A stretch of DNA of 64,000 bases from Dryocosmus kuriphilus (GCA_038277395.1 CM076196.1:79912286-79976285); one strand, 5' to 3'; numbered from the stretch's first letter, positions 9,665 to 21,070 are shown. The notes: a model not told the origin generated them from the letters alone. Numbers and translations: made by a program.

Positions 9665-12208
9665 ATGAACACATCAATCATTTACACCGGCCAAAAAACC
9701 ACACCAAATATGGAAAACTCCAATCAACAGCGCTTATCATCATCGGAGGGATTTTTCCAAAAATTAAGATTAGGATATACTCCACAGGTAATTTGCTTTG
9801 TAAAAAAATGGATTAGATCAATTTATACATTAGAAAAAATGAAAAATCAATGTAGATTTTTACAACATTGTAAAAATAGAAATTTATTCCCAAACAATAT
9901 CATTAACCAAACAAAAACTCATATTACATTCCAATCAAAATCTACTTTTAATAAATTTCAGAATAATTTAACTTATTTTAGATATAAAATCTTACAACTA
10001 GAAATTTCCGTTAATAAACAACATATCAAAGATACCGTAGAAGAAATTAAAGACTTAGAAAACAAAACTATACAAATTGCATCTATACACATTCTCAACA
10101 ATTTAAAACACTACAATTTACCAAAAGTAAAACATTATGGAGGAAATCTAATTAGAAATTCTATTTAAAAACTAGACAATCTTGAAAAAGATCAATGTAC
10201 ACTACCTACTTTCCATTCAAAAGATTTTATAAAAAACCTGTCAAATAAAAACATTCCAAATAATGTAACTGAAATTCTTGCCTTGGGTGGTAATTTTGCC
10301 ATGCCTTATACAAAAAACACTTTATCCTTATACAGAATTCATTCTAGGTGTTGAAAGTAGTTTTTTAAAAATCTCCGAAAAAAATCTAAATCATCATAGA
10401 AGTAACTTAATTTTTAATTTAAAAAAATATCTGAGTTCTATAATAATTTGGTACCCTAATTATAAACTCTTAGAATCAAAACTTTAAGAAACTAAGAAAT
10501 TTTATAAAAAACAGCCCTAACCTCCTTATAAGTCATGCTGATAAAAGTAATATAACACTTATAATTAAAGAAACTGATTACGATCAAAAAATGCTTAATC
10601 TTCTTAACGATAATAATACTTACGAAATTCTTAATAATCCTACAAAGCATATTCAACACGATCTTAACATTATGATAAAAAACTTTAAAGATTGTAATTC
10701 AATTGATAAAAAAACTTATAGTTTTCTAAGACGCACAAATGGAATACCATCACTTATGTATGGTTTAATAAAATTGCATAAACCTGGTTTACCTGTTAGA
10801 CCTGTTACATCTTTCATAAACTCTCCTATCTATAACCTTTCACAATATTTAAAAACAATCTTAAATAAAATTTACAATACTTCAAAATATATAATAAAAG
10901 ATAGCTTTGACTTTCTAAATAAAATTAAACATCTCAAAATTCCAAATGAATTTATAATTGTCTCACTTGACGCAGTTTCTATGTTTTCAAATATTGATCC
11001 CAATTTAATCTACAAATTAATAGAAAATAATTGAAATTTAATTCAAGACCATACTACTCTAAATTTTCAACAATTTGATGAAGCCATTAGATTCTGTTTA
11101 AATAACGCTTATTTTCAATTTAATTACACATCTTATAAACAGAAATTTGGAACCCCAATGGGATCACCCATTTCCTCTGTACTTGCTGAAATTGTCATGC
11201 AAAATATGGAAGAAAAAATCATAAAAAATCCTCTATTTAAAATTCCTTTTTATCATCGTTTTATAGACGACACTATTTTATGTTTACATAAAGATTCAGT
11301 TTCTAAAGTTTTAAGAGAATTTAATAATAAAGGTGGATCATTACAATTTACACTAGAAGAATCAATTAACAAAAGAATAAATTTTTTAGATTTAACAATT
11401 ATTTTTACAAAAGGATATATAGAAACTGATTGGTATCATAAATCAACTTATTCTGGTCGCACTTTAAATTTTCTTTCCAATCATCACATAAATCATAAAA
11501 AAGGAGTTATCACATCTTTAGTTGATAGAACATATATATTCCCAGAGCCCAAATTTTTAGAAAAAAAACATCAATTTTATCTATGAAACCTTAATCAAAA
11601 ATAATTATCCACATAACTTTATTATGAATAACATTAAAAAAAGACTTACATATTTAGAAACTCCACAAAATACACAAATTAATACTAAAAATTTAAAAGA
11701 AATTGATTTTTATAAAATTATAACTTTACCTTATGTTGAAGATCTTTATTTACCACTTATAAGAATATGTAAAAAATTAAATATCACTTTAATTTTTTCA
11801 ATCAAAAATAAACTTTCTAATATTTTAATACCATCTATTAAAGACCGTATTCCAGAATATGAAAAAACAAATCTCATTTGTAGTATACCATGTAAAAATT
11901 GTAATCAGATCTCCATTGGTCAAACAAAACGACCCCTCAAGGTAAGAATTTCGGAACATCGAAATAGCGAAAATAACAAAAAAATCAATACAGCATTATG
12001 TAAACACACTACACAATTCGATCACAAATTTGACTACGATTCTAAAAATGTTAAAATCCTAGGCTTAGAAAATAATTTTCAAAAAAGAAATATCTTAGAA
12101 ATGATTAATATTATAAAAAACAAAGGTTCCGTTAATTTTAGATCCGATACTGAAAACCTGTCCTGTATCTACCATGACGTCATTGAATCTTTTCATGATT
12201 TAGTTTAG
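9665..12208 (+). pseudogene. Penelope-like RT-endonuclease polyprotein, right copy
   Basis: Reading starts at the ATG at 9665. N-terminal region to 10168, where TAA interrupts 'NLIRNSI'. The next stretch gives 'NLSNKN' and 'LALGGNFAMPY', a usual Penelope N-terminal signature. RT runs 10591-11586 with one in-frame TGA at 11032-11034 (same place as in the left copy): motif A 'VSLDAVSMFSNI', motif B 'GTPMGSPISSVLAE', motif C 'HRFIDDTILC'. One extra A in an A run near 11565 shifts the frame (8 A here, 7 in the left copy). The GIY-YIG domain is 11624-12208, but the GIY tyrosine is replaced: 'NQISIGQTKR' against 'NQIYVGQTKR' on the left. Nonfunctional. The two copies are close in sequence, so divergence is modest. 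Confidence 0.88.
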
Positions 12209-12234
12209 ACTCTTTAATACCTAGTGCTTAACCT

Positions 12235-12707
12235 CCAATATTGGAGCAGACCACAAACATGTGGTCTCTCCACCTTTTTCCAAATTTTCTTGTAAATAAT
12301 ATAAATTTTTTAAAAATGAAACATTTTGACAAGTAAAAAAATTTTAACAAATGATTTTAAAAACAATACATATCTAAAAAAATTTCTCATTCTATATTGA
12401 AACCAGTATCACTTCTACATTGAAAATGAAACATAACCTAAGTGCACTCTACAACAATTCTGAACTTTCTTAAATATTTCTTATTGAAAACATTTTAGTG
12501 GTAAGTTTACAACATATAACCTTTCTGAATTGTATAAAACTCTACAACGATCCTGTTTTTTGTAAGAGCCATATTTTTTACAGTCCTGAAGAGGCCACGA
12601 TATCGTTGATGAAATGCATTGAATGTATTATATATAATAAAGATACCTTTATTTTATAAACTGTTAAATTCTCAGACCTAAGGCCAAAACCTCTAACATC
12701 ATTCATA
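12235..12707 (+). repeat. Penelope pseudo-LTR, right copy
   Basis: Downstream direct repeat of the right element; ends at 12707, followed by the 13-bp target duplication. It contains 'GAGGCCACGATATCGTTGATG', the weakest of the three hammerhead-like hairpins because a G to A change affects stem II. Confidence 0.8.
12579..12627 (+). ncRNA. hammerhead-ribozyme-like motif, right Penelope repeat
   Basis: TACAGTC, CTGAAGA, hairpin CCACGA/TCGTTG, then GATGAAA, ATGCATT and GAATGTA. The base before the GAAA box differs from the other two copies (GATG for GGTG), which removes one stem II pair. Probably decaying. Confidence 0.38.
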
Positions 12708-12720
12708 TTTATAAATTTAC
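12708..12720. repeat. target duplication (right) of Penelope pair
   Basis: TTTATAAATTTAC, exact match of 6123-6135. Confidence 0.75.
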
Positions 12721-13129
12721 CTCTTTCAGTTTGGGTAATTTTATTTACTACATTGAGAGAGATAAATTTACACATTAACTGTAAACATTCTACATTGAGT
12801 GTAACAAAGTATATAGGAAAAATATTACATGATTAGCACTATGTAATGATATAAGCTTAACACTACCGAGTTGAGAAGTAAAGTTCCACTTGAAATGATG
12901 TAAGTTTATCAATAATCTTTATTTATAACAATATGTATTTGATTATAGTACTTACATGTATCCGTGTATCTCAAGATTTTAAGGAAATTGCCTTAAAATT
13001 CGAACAACGACCAAAATATCAAAATGCACAGAACCACACAGAACAGATGCACACGACATAATCTCTTCAGTCTCCAGACTAGCGTGTGGACTGTGGCGTC
13101 GTCTGCCGACTGCCATATAAGGAAATCTC
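12721..13129. other. interior of TCACTAA element, right part
   Basis: Continues the element interrupted by the Penelope pair. No ORF above 60 codons and no motif recognised. A more GC-rich patch near 13020-13120 contains 'CACACAGAACAGATGCAC' and could be a promoter or exon remnant, but this is not supported further. Confidence 0.3.
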
Positions 13130-13374
13130 TTTTGATTGGTCAAAATTATAATATTTCACTAGTAGATTAGTGATCTAGTTCGCTCACTAAAAAATGAATT
13201 AGGTGAACTTACTAAAGAATAGTCAATTATGCTCACTAATTGATATTAGTGAAACTACTACTAGTTTACTAGTCAAGTTCTTACTATTTCAATGGTCAAT
13301 CCACGATAAATGACTATTTCTTTATTAAACCATGCATTTACTAATTGAACTAGTGATATTTTGACTAATTCTAA
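13130..13374. repeat. TCACTAA-motif element, right end
   Basis: Dense TCACTAA, TTAGTGA and ACTAGT motifs in both orientations, matching the left end 5313-5560 in reverse. The last 14 bases (13361-13374) are the LINE target site, copied again at 18588-18601. Confidence 0.65.
13361..13374. repeat. LINE target duplication, left
   Basis: TTGACTAATTCTAA, exact match of 18588-18601. Confidence 0.9.
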
Positions 13375-13814
13375 TTTGGACTTTCGTTTCCAGTGCTAAT
13401 AGAGTCGGTACGGAGTTTTTGAAGTGCGAACGTTTTCAGATAAGCAGAAGGGGAGAGTGGAGCGAGTAAGTTGAAAGTATGTTGAGTGATAAAGAAAGGG
13501 CCGAAAGTTTAGCGTGAGTGAAGGGAGTGCAAGAAAAAGTGTGAAGGTGAGTCAAAAAAGCGGAAAGTGAATGAGTAGTGAGTTTGAGGTTAGGTTGTAA
13601 GTTGCCTCTCAGCGTGGAGTTGAGCGAAAGAGTGGAAAGGTCAAGGGGCGGGAGGAAAGGGCTAGAAGGTTGGACACAGAGAGGGTGTAGGTTCGGAGTC
13701 AGGAGGGTGGGTTGTAGGCAGAGGGATAGGGTTGAAAGAAATTAACAGGCAAGGGGAAGTGAGGGGGTGGGCGCATAGAGTTGGACAATTATTAGGAAAG
13801 TAAGGTAGAGCAGA

Positions 13815-14827
13815 ATGTCATTATTACGAAGTCCGGTGGATAGAGGGCAGTGGAAGGCCGAAAGTAGCTCAGACTCACGCGGAACGAATGAAAGCTGGAA
13901 TACAGGGAATACAACAGGCGTGATAGACGAGAGCAGAGACGTCAGCGGTGGCGAACATGAATTCATGATGCCCAGCGGTACAGGAAAAAGAAGGCGGAGG
14001 AAGACGAACGTGGAGAGGGTAGAGAGAGACAGGGTGAACAACGTGGGATCGAGGACTTTGTTAGAGAAATGGCAACAAAGGGGGAGCTCTACCGGCAGCG
14101 AGGGGATATATCGGGGATGGATAAAAGAAAAAGGGAAGAGGAGCAAGTATGGGAGAAAGAAAAAGAGACCAAAAAATCCAAATGGAAGAAAAAGACACCA
14201 GAAAGGGCAAGAGGGGAGGGAGATATTTTTCAGAAAATAGAAGCCTTTATTAATAGTTTCAAGGATGAGACGTGTGAAAAGCTTGAAGGAATGCAAAGAA
14301 GGGGGGGAAGAGGTTATTAGGGAGGAGGTTAGGAAGGTGAAAGAGAGAAGTGGGAAGACTGGGATGAACGTTGGAAACTTGAAAAGTAAAAGGTATGGAG
14401 TAAATTGGAAAGTATAGAAGAGAGGCAGAGGGAGCACGAGGGAGATAGGAAGAGGGAAATGGTACAACTAGAGGAGAGAGTGAGAAAAATGGAGGTGACG
14501 AATAAGAATATGAGCGAGAAACGAGGAGGTAGTGAGCAATTGAAGGAGAATAATGAGAGGTTAAGCAGGAGATTGAGGCAAGTGGAAAGGAGACTGGAGG
14601 GAGAAGAAAGGGCAAAGAGAAGAAGAAACATAATAATCAAAGGCATGAAAGCAGACAGCAAAACAGGAGAGGAGGAGGTTAGGAAGCTGATAAAAGACAT
14701 CGGAGCACAAGTGAGGGTGGAAGAGGTAAAAAGAATAGGAAAGAGGGATAGGACGGAATATTTGCTGTTAGTAAAACTGGCGAGTGAGAAGGAAAAATAT
14801 GAAGTGATGGAGAAAAAAAGGTACTGA
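13815..14827 (+). pseudogene. LINE ORF1 (coiled-coil nucleic-acid-binding protein)
   Basis: Starts at the ATG at 13815. The first part (to about 14240) is basic and polar, then frames break near 14240-14400. From 14405 the reading is a clear coiled coil rich in E, R and K ('EERQREHEGDRKREM', 'LKENNERLSRRLRQVERRL') followed by 'RRNIIIKGMKADSKTGEEEV' and 'EVKRIGKR', a fold like the RRM-type domain of L1-like ORF1 proteins. ORF1 proteins package the RNA and chaperone reverse transcription. It ends with a stop at 14825-14827. At least one frameshift and one stop separate the two halves. Confidence 0.65.
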
Positions 14828-15149
14828 AAGGAAGAAGGGAGAGAATAGAAGAAGATATGACGTGGGTGGAGAGGAAGAGAAAATGGATGATAGAGCGCAG
14901 GGCATGGAAAGAGAGGAATAAAGGAGAAAGGGTAAGGATTACAAAAGATAGGATATGGGTAAATGGAGATAAGTGGATATGGGACGAGGAAGTAGAAGAC
15001 CTGAGGGTAGGTAGAAAAGGAACAGAGAAGGTAAGGAGAAATGAAGAAAATAGTAAAGACACAGAAACGGTGGGGGGGGGGGGGGGGTTTATTCGAAGCA
15101 AAAAGAATTGAATGGAAGGAATAAAGCAACTATAGATAAAGAGAGAGAA

Positions 15150-18100
15150 GTGAAGGTGGCGTTTTGGAATGTGGCATGATTAAAGAACAAAGATACAGGA
15201 TTCTGAGAAGAAGTGCAAAAATGGGATGTGATAATGATGAGTGAAACATGGACGGAGGAGAAGGACTGGAAGGGCCTGAAAAGATGTTTGCCGAGAGGCT
15301 ATGTATGGGAGATGCAAGGAGCAAGAAAGGAAAATGTAAAAGGAAGGGGTATGGGTGGCATCGTGTCAGGGGTAAGAAAGGAGTTGGTAGTAGAAAAGGG
15401 AGAACGTAATAATACGGCAGAAAAGGAGGGAATAATGGTGAGAAGAATAACAGTGGGGAAAGTAAAAGTGAACATTGTATGTGTTCATAGGAGAAGAGGG
15501 GAGGAAGAAGGGTGGAATGTGATAAAGAGATGGACAGAACAAAAGGAGGAGGATTTGGTATTAATAGAAGGGGAACTTAATGCGTGGACTGGAGAACAAG
15601 GGGAGAAAGGTGGGACGAAGAAAAAGAGGTTTATATGAGAAAGTCCAAGCACAAGGAAATGGACAGAGAGGGAAGAAAGCTATTTGAACTGATAGGAGAG
15701 GGCCGGGTGGTTCATCTGTAATGGCAATACAAGGGGGGATGAAGAGAGCGAGGTCACGTTTGTAGGTAAAGGAGACACAGTAATTGATTACATTCTAGCA
15801 GAAGAAAGAATCAGGAAGTTAATGGTGAGAATGGAAGTGGGTGATGAGATAGGGTCTGAGCACTTCCCAGTGATAGCGACATTGAGAGATAGAAGCCTAA
15901 AGCGCGGAAAAGGGAACACGGGAGAAGCTGGGGAGATAAAATTAAAAATGGGAAAATGGGGGGAAGATATGTTAAGGGAATTTACAGAAAGAATGAAAAA
16001 TAAGAATCTGGGAGGTATGGAAGAGGAAGGGATAGATAAGATCATAGAAAATCTTAAAGACATGATTGTCAAGGTAAGGGATGAGGTGAGGCCGAGAAAC
16101 GAAGGAGAGAAATATAAGAGAGGATGTTATGATGTGGAGTGTAGAGAGAGCAAAGTAAAGATTAAAGAATGTGTTAGAAAATGGAGGGGAGGGGAAATAA
16201 AGAAAGAAGACTACAACAAGAGGAAAAAAGAACATGAGAAAATGTTAAGCAAAAAGAAACAAATGGAGAAAGAAAGATACGTGCAAGAGGTGGAGAAAGC
16301 GATTAAGGAAGGGAGAGAATAGGAAGTGATTAATAGGGAAAGAGGAAGAAAGAGGGGCATAAACGAGGAAATAAAAATGACAGAGTGGAGAGAATACTTT
16401 AAGGGATTGCTAGGAGGTATGGGAAATAGGGTGCGGGGAGAAGGGAGGAATGAAGTTGCAGAGGATGGGGACAGAGGGAACATGATTAGTAGGGAGGAGA
16501 TAAATGGAGCAATCGCAAGATTGAAAGGAAACAAGGCAACAGGAGAGGATGGCATCGAGAACGAAGCACTGAAATATGGTGGGGAAAGGGTAAGAGAAGA
16601 GATGTGGAGGATATGTAATAAGGTATGGAATGGAGAAGGATGGCCAGAAGAATGGAGAAACAGGGCTGGTAGTACCAGTGATTAAGAAAGGAGAGGGAAA
16701 AAATGTGCAAGACTATAGAGGGGTTACAATCATGTCAGTTGGTTACAAAGTTTACGCAGGGGTGCTCAGGAAAAGGCTGGAAGGGCAGGTCGAAGAAAGA
16801 GGAAGCATACCGCACAATCAAACAGGCTTTAGAAAAGGGATGGGGATAGCAGACAACATTTATGTGCTTAACTATTTAGTGAACAGGAACTTAGGTCAGA
16901 AGAAAGGAAAAATGGTAGCACTTTTTGTAGATTTGAAAGCGGCGTTTCACTCGGCCAACAGAAGGTTGATATGGAAGGCCTTAAAAGAGAGAAGAATAGA
17001 AGAAAGTCTAGTAGAAAAGATAAAAGAGATATTTATAGAAACTAGGATGAAGGTAAGAATAGGGAAAAAGAAAGGAGAGGAGTTTTGAACGGGAAGGGGT
17101 CTAAGGCAGGGATGTCCGCTAAGCCCATTAACATTCAGTGTTCTACTAGCAGATTTAGAGGAGAAATTGGCAAGGGAAGGAAAAGGGGGAACGGAATTGG
17201 AAAACGGCAAGCTATATTCGCTAGCATACGCGGACGATATAGTATTAATAGCAGATGATGAAAGAGGGATGAGTCTAATGATTAAAATGTTTGAAGAATA
17301 TGTGAGAGAGAAAGAAATAATGGTAAATGTGAAGAAAACTAAGATGATGTGTTTTAGAAAAAGGAGGTGTAGAATAGAGTATGAATGGAAGATGTATGGC
17401 AAAGTAGTAGAATTGGTAGAAGAATTTTGTTACCTTGTGTACTGGTTTGAAACAAGAGGAACGAATGAGCTGCAGGTAATAAAGAGATTGGAGTGTGGAA
17501 GTAAGGTAATGGGCCAAGTGTGCGGCATAGGGAAGAGAAGATTCAAGGACGATTGGAGAATGAGAGTATGGATGTTTGATGTTTTAGTGTGGTCAGTGGT
17601 GAGTTATGGAATGGAAGGTTGGGGATGGAAGGAATATAAGAGAGTGGAAAGCATGCATGAAAGATTTTTGAGATGTGTCATGGGGATGGGATGGAGCTGC
17701 CTAGGGTATATGTTGAGGAAAGAGATAGGCCGAGAAAAAATGATAATAAGGCAGCTAAAAAGGCTTGGAATTTTGAAGAAAAACTAAGGAGGGGAGAAGG
17801 AAGTAATATCGCACAAGCGTGTGCAAGGGAGATAGAAGACAAAGAGAGAAGGGGGAACATGGGTAGGTCGAAATGGGAAGAAGAAAGGTATGCAAGGAGG
17901 AGAGAATGGAGTATGAATGGGGACAATAGAGATTGGCAAGGAATAGAGAACGATATTTTGGCGAAACAAGGGGAGGAAAGATGGACAAAAATCGTGAACT
18001 CAATACACAGTAGTTGGTACAAGATGGTAAAGTGGGAAGGAGAGCCAGAGTATTTGAAGAAGTTAAAGAAGGAGAGCAAATGGAACAGAGTGATGAGATT

Positions 18101-18362
18101 TAGAATGGGAGAGGGAGTAAGAGAGAGTAGGTACTGGATGAACGAGGAGGAGAATCGTTGTAGAATATGTGGGTATGAGCAAGAATCGTGGGTGCTTGTG
18201 TTGGAAAGATATACAGGTGACGAAGAGGAAAAGAAAAGTGTGGAAGAGAGAGTGAAAGAGATTCTGAATGGGAATGGACAGGGGGAAGTATGGATGAAGA
18301 AGTTGGAAAAGTTAAGAGAAAGAAAAGGTCTCATGATATATGTAAGTAAAAGTATAAAGTAG
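15150..18362 (+). pseudogene. LINE ORF2: endonuclease, reverse transcriptase, C-terminal finger
   Basis: AP-type endonuclease from about 15155 ('VKVAFWNV') to 15900: 'IMMSETWTEEKDW' is intact, but the usual GDFN is 'GELNAWTG' and the usual SDH is 'SEHFPV', so two catalytic aspartates read as glutamate. RT from about 16326: 'GNKATGEDGI', 'IKKGEGKNVQDYRGV', motif A 'FVDLKAAFHSANR' (second D of AFD is H), motif B 'GLRQGCPLSPLTF', motif C 'AYADDIVLIA' at 17221-17250. C-terminal 'CRICGYEQESWVLVLERY' keeps the first two Cys of the usual CCHC finger but has lost the His and last Cys. Defects: TGA for Trp at 15179 and at 17086-17088, frameshifts near 15638, 16322, 16660 and 17700. Target-primed reverse transcription is the family function. 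Confidence 0.88.
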
Positions 18363-18587
18363 AGTCGAGAAAGAAAATATCAATGATAGATTGGTAAAGG
18401 CAAGAGGAAACAAAACTCCTGGTCTCGATCGCGAGCGTAGAAATATAAGAGTAGAAAATAAGAAAGATTGTGCATATTAGCAATAAGATAGCGATAAGGT
18501 ATGATATAAGGAATTGGATGTATAGATACTTGTAATGGTTTGGTGAAGACTCTTAAACCCGTAAAAGGAAGAGAGTATAAATAAACA

Positions 18588-18601
18588 TTGACTAATTCTA
18601 A
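18588..18601. repeat. LINE target duplication, right
   Basis: TTGACTAATTCTAA, exact match of 13361-13374. The Helitron helicase sequence resumes within a few bases. Confidence 0.9.
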
Positions 18602-18603
18602 AT

Positions 18604-20030
18604 TTAGAGAGGCATTGTTCTCCCGAGTATTTAAAGTTATACGTGGAATAGTTGCAATGTTTCCTTTTTGATCCCCTTTAAGAATAAAGCAAAGTACTCG
18701 TAATATAGATTTTTATATTCTTTGAACTGTCATTCTTGTGCCATTACATAGCCCGTCTTCTATATAAAGATTTCGAAATAGCATAACTATCGCGCCTATT
18801 TTTAATTCTAATTGATGAGGTGGTAATCCAGATGGTGTTATACCTGCTAAATATTCTGACTGATATCTGGGCATTATTATGACATCTTCTGTATCATCTC
18901 CATCAACAGATTTTGCAAAATCATAACTTTCACGAATAATTTTTTCAGCTGGTTCAATTGACAATACTTTCAAGTTTAATGCATTAACATCAACATTTCT
19001 TGTAGCTAAAAGAACACTTGATTTCAATAATTCATTATTAAATGTTTTCCCGTAAATCCTTTTAACAATGTTTGTTTTACAATGCATTTCATCTGGAATT
19101 TCTAAAATATCTAAATCTCCATTACCAGTTGATAATAATCAATTACTTAAATCATTATTTTTAGTTCTCATGTTAATTTTTAAACTATTAAGTTTTAAAA
19201 AATTCCACAAACGAGAAGTATTGAATGTACCATCTATGATCTGTCCTTTATCTTCTTTTTTTACAGTTGGTAGTATTTGACGGAAATCACCCCTCAATAG
19301 AATATATTTTCCTCCAAATGGCAAGTTACATTTCATAAGATCTTTAAGCATCACATCGATCATTTCCAACGCAATTGATCGTATCATTGAGGCTTCATCC
19401 CAAATTATAAACTCAACATTATCTAAAATTTCTTTTGAAATATTGAAATGTATTGTTTCAAACTTTCCTTGTTCCATTTTAAGTAGTAATTTAAATGTTT
19501 TATGCGATGTTCGTCCTTCTGGTAACAAAATTGCTGCTATTCCAGTCTAAACAACACATAATATTTAAACAAAATTTGTGTTGATGATGGTGTAAGCATT
19601 TATATATAGAAATGTCTTTCCTATACCACTAGGCACATCTACAAAAAATAATCGATTTTTGCTTGAATGATTTGAAAGAGCATCAGAAATATTTTTAAAA
19701 ATTTCATTTTGTATATTATTTAAAGAATTTTTCATTCTTTCTGAATTAATCCCATGTTTATCTACAGAGATACAATCTTGTTGTTTGATTTTTAAGTTAC
19801 ATAAATCACCTAATCCAAAATATTCTAAAGAAAAATCCTCAGAATGAAGACGAATTTCTATTTCACTTAAAGCTTCATATTCAGTAGTACCGTCACACAA
19901 AAAGCCTTTACATTTTATCCACATTAATCTAACATACAAATTTTCACACCTTATTAATAAATAAACGAAATGAGCTCTTAATTGTTTAAGCATTAGTAAA
20001 TTTATATGGCAATCATTGTTTCGCCTCAGA
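18604..20030 (-). pseudogene. Helitron Pif1-like helicase, main part
   Basis: Read from high to low coordinates. P-loop 'VPSGIGKTFLY' near 19613-19640 (Walker A, normally GGGTGKT-like, so G to I is noted). Motif Ia 'TGIAAILLPEGRTSH' near 19500-19545. Walker B 'IIWDEASM' near 19390. Motif III 'GDFRQILPTV' near 19280. Then 'LLSTGNGD', 'PSGLPPHQLELKIG' and 'LCNGTRMTVQ' (18713-18840), and 'GDQKGNIATIPRI' to about 18602. The last motifs are displaced to 5130-5312. Stops: one after motif III at 19139, one near 18713, and one or more between 19528 and 19565. The first about 45 codons above 20020 are foreign. Helicase unwinds DNA during rolling-circle transposition. Confidence 0.9.
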
Positions 20031-20239
20031 CGAAAGTCTTGTATGCGACGGACTCTCTCCGTTTGAGATCTGTGTGCTGCTTTCAGCTGCAACACGCATG
20101 CGATTTGGATTCTCGGTCGATTGGACCAATCACTGCTCACGCGCCGACACTCCATCGCTGTCTCTTTTTTTTTTTTATTTTGAAGGACGGAGAGCGGGTG
20201 GTATGTCGGTGTTGGCGTTTGTCGTCGGATTAGTCGTGT
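20031..20239. other. unassigned insert between helicase and hAT remnant
   Basis: More GC-rich than the Helitron; contains 'GCACACAGATCTCAAACGGA' in reverse and a T run at 20165-20176. No ORF or RNA gene recognised. May be a SINE fragment or part of the hAT element. Confidence 0.3.
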
Positions 20240-21070
20240 TAGTAGCTCTTAGGGTTCCGGAATCGATTCTCGATTCTTCGATTCCAAAGAACATTTCGAT
20301 TCTGGGAATCGAAGAATCGACAATAAGGAATCGATTCTAGATTCCGATTCCAACGATTCCCGTCCCTTTAAAAAAGCCCGTCAATTTTCAAAATTTGATT
20401 TAAATTCATTATTCAACCTCATCGGGCCTGGTCGAAAGCCCAGCCGCACTCTCGTTGAAGTCAGGACCGTCACGACACTCAGGACTCGTTGAATTTGGAC
20501 GCGAATTGGTGCTTCTCTTTCTCTTCATCGAATTTAACTCAATCTTATGCACTTTTAGCAAATGTTTTGTCATTAAAGAGATGCTGTTGCAAAAACTAAG
20601 TTCAACGTCGCAGAGAGAAAAAAGCACTTTGTCATTAGTTTTTTGAAATCAAACCACACTTCACTTGTTGGTGGCATTTCGAATGCCAAAACTCAAAAAA
20701 AAAAAGTAAAATTAAAGCTCACTGCGATTTTACAAAAAAGGATTCGAAGAGACGTGGATGCAAATGCACTGATCACTGATGCCACTGATGCCACTTATTC
20801 CACTAGAAGCCACTGATGCCGCTGATGAATAATGAGAAGGATCTGGTCTGCATATAGAGTTTCGTTAGGTGGCCATCAGGTTTCGCATTTTCGTGTCCAC
20901 CGCGAATATGCACCAGCCGCACTGGTGACTGGCACTGGGATCCAAACGTGAAGAGAGAATTTGCATCGAATCCGACACTCGATAATAGATTCTGGAGTCG
21001 AATCCACCAAGCGGAATCGATTCTCGAGCGCTAGGAATCGATTCTTCCAAGGAATTGGACGCACACGTCT
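20240..21070 (-). mobile_element. decayed hAT-like element with GAATCGATTC-rich ends
   Basis: Both ends carry many copies of the short palindrome GAATCGATTC and relatives (20253-20365 and about 20964-21048), in inverted arrangement: left 'GGTTCCGGAATCGATTC', right in reverse 'CAATTCCTTGGAAGAATCG'. Between them is a BED-finger fragment on the minus strand. Subterminal motif clusters and a BED finger are both usual for hAT transposons. No dimerisation or catalytic domain remains, so this is a short, non-autonomous or deleted form. An 8-bp target duplication was not found. Confidence 0.5.
20409..20690 (-). pseudogene. BED-type zinc finger fragment (hAT/ZBED N-terminus)
   Basis: Minus strand from about 20690: 'SEVWFDFKKLMTKC' then 'FFLCDVELSFCNSISLMTKH' and 'LLKVHKIEL'. 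This fits the BED finger pattern: SxVW-F, then C-x2-C, then a hydrophobic region with SxxLxxHLxxxH. The frame then continues through a Ser/Pro-rich linker to a stop at 20409. BED fingers bind DNA ends in hAT transposases and domesticated ZBED proteins. The rest of a transposase is missing. An A run near 20695-20708 interrupts the upstream reading. Confidence 0.6.

Larger units (their letters stand above)
6136..12707. mobile_element. head-to-head pair of Penelope-like retroelements
   Basis: A minus-strand copy (6136 to about 9196) and a plus-strand copy (about 9197-12707) are nearly the same sequence in opposite orientation. Terminal repeats lie at the left edge (minus orientation), the centre (plus) and the right edge (plus). 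The whole 6572-bp unit has one 13-bp target duplication. Penelope-like elements are known for partial tandem and inverted arrangements with 'pseudo-LTRs', for a single ORF with reverse transcriptase plus GIY-YIG endonuclease, and for hammerhead ribozymes in the repeats. All of these are visible here. The two copies share an in-frame TGA, so they were not both copied from active elements. Confidence 0.9.
13375..18587 (+). mobile_element. purine-rich non-LTR retrotransposon (LINE), near full length
   Basis: A 5213-bp insertion bounded by a 14-bp target duplication. The plus strand is strikingly A/G-rich, so the two ORFs use mostly Arg, Lys, Glu and Gly codons. It has a 5' untranslated region (13375-13814), a coiled-coil ORF1, an endonuclease plus RT ORF2 and a 3' region ending 'GAGAGTATAAATAAACATTG' without a long poly-A. 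I associate this type with ants and other Hymenoptera. A 17-nt G run lies at about 15070-15087. It is inactive owing to several stops and frameshifts. Confidence 0.9.

Noticed and set aside
13742..15129. Long minus-strand ORFs rich in Ser, Phe, Leu and Pro
   Set aside because: They are the complement of the purine-rich LINE; pyrimidine-rich strands have few stop codons.
15788..18334. Long minus-strand ORFs opposite LINE ORF2
   Set aside because: Same cause as above; the plus strand has clear endonuclease and RT motifs.
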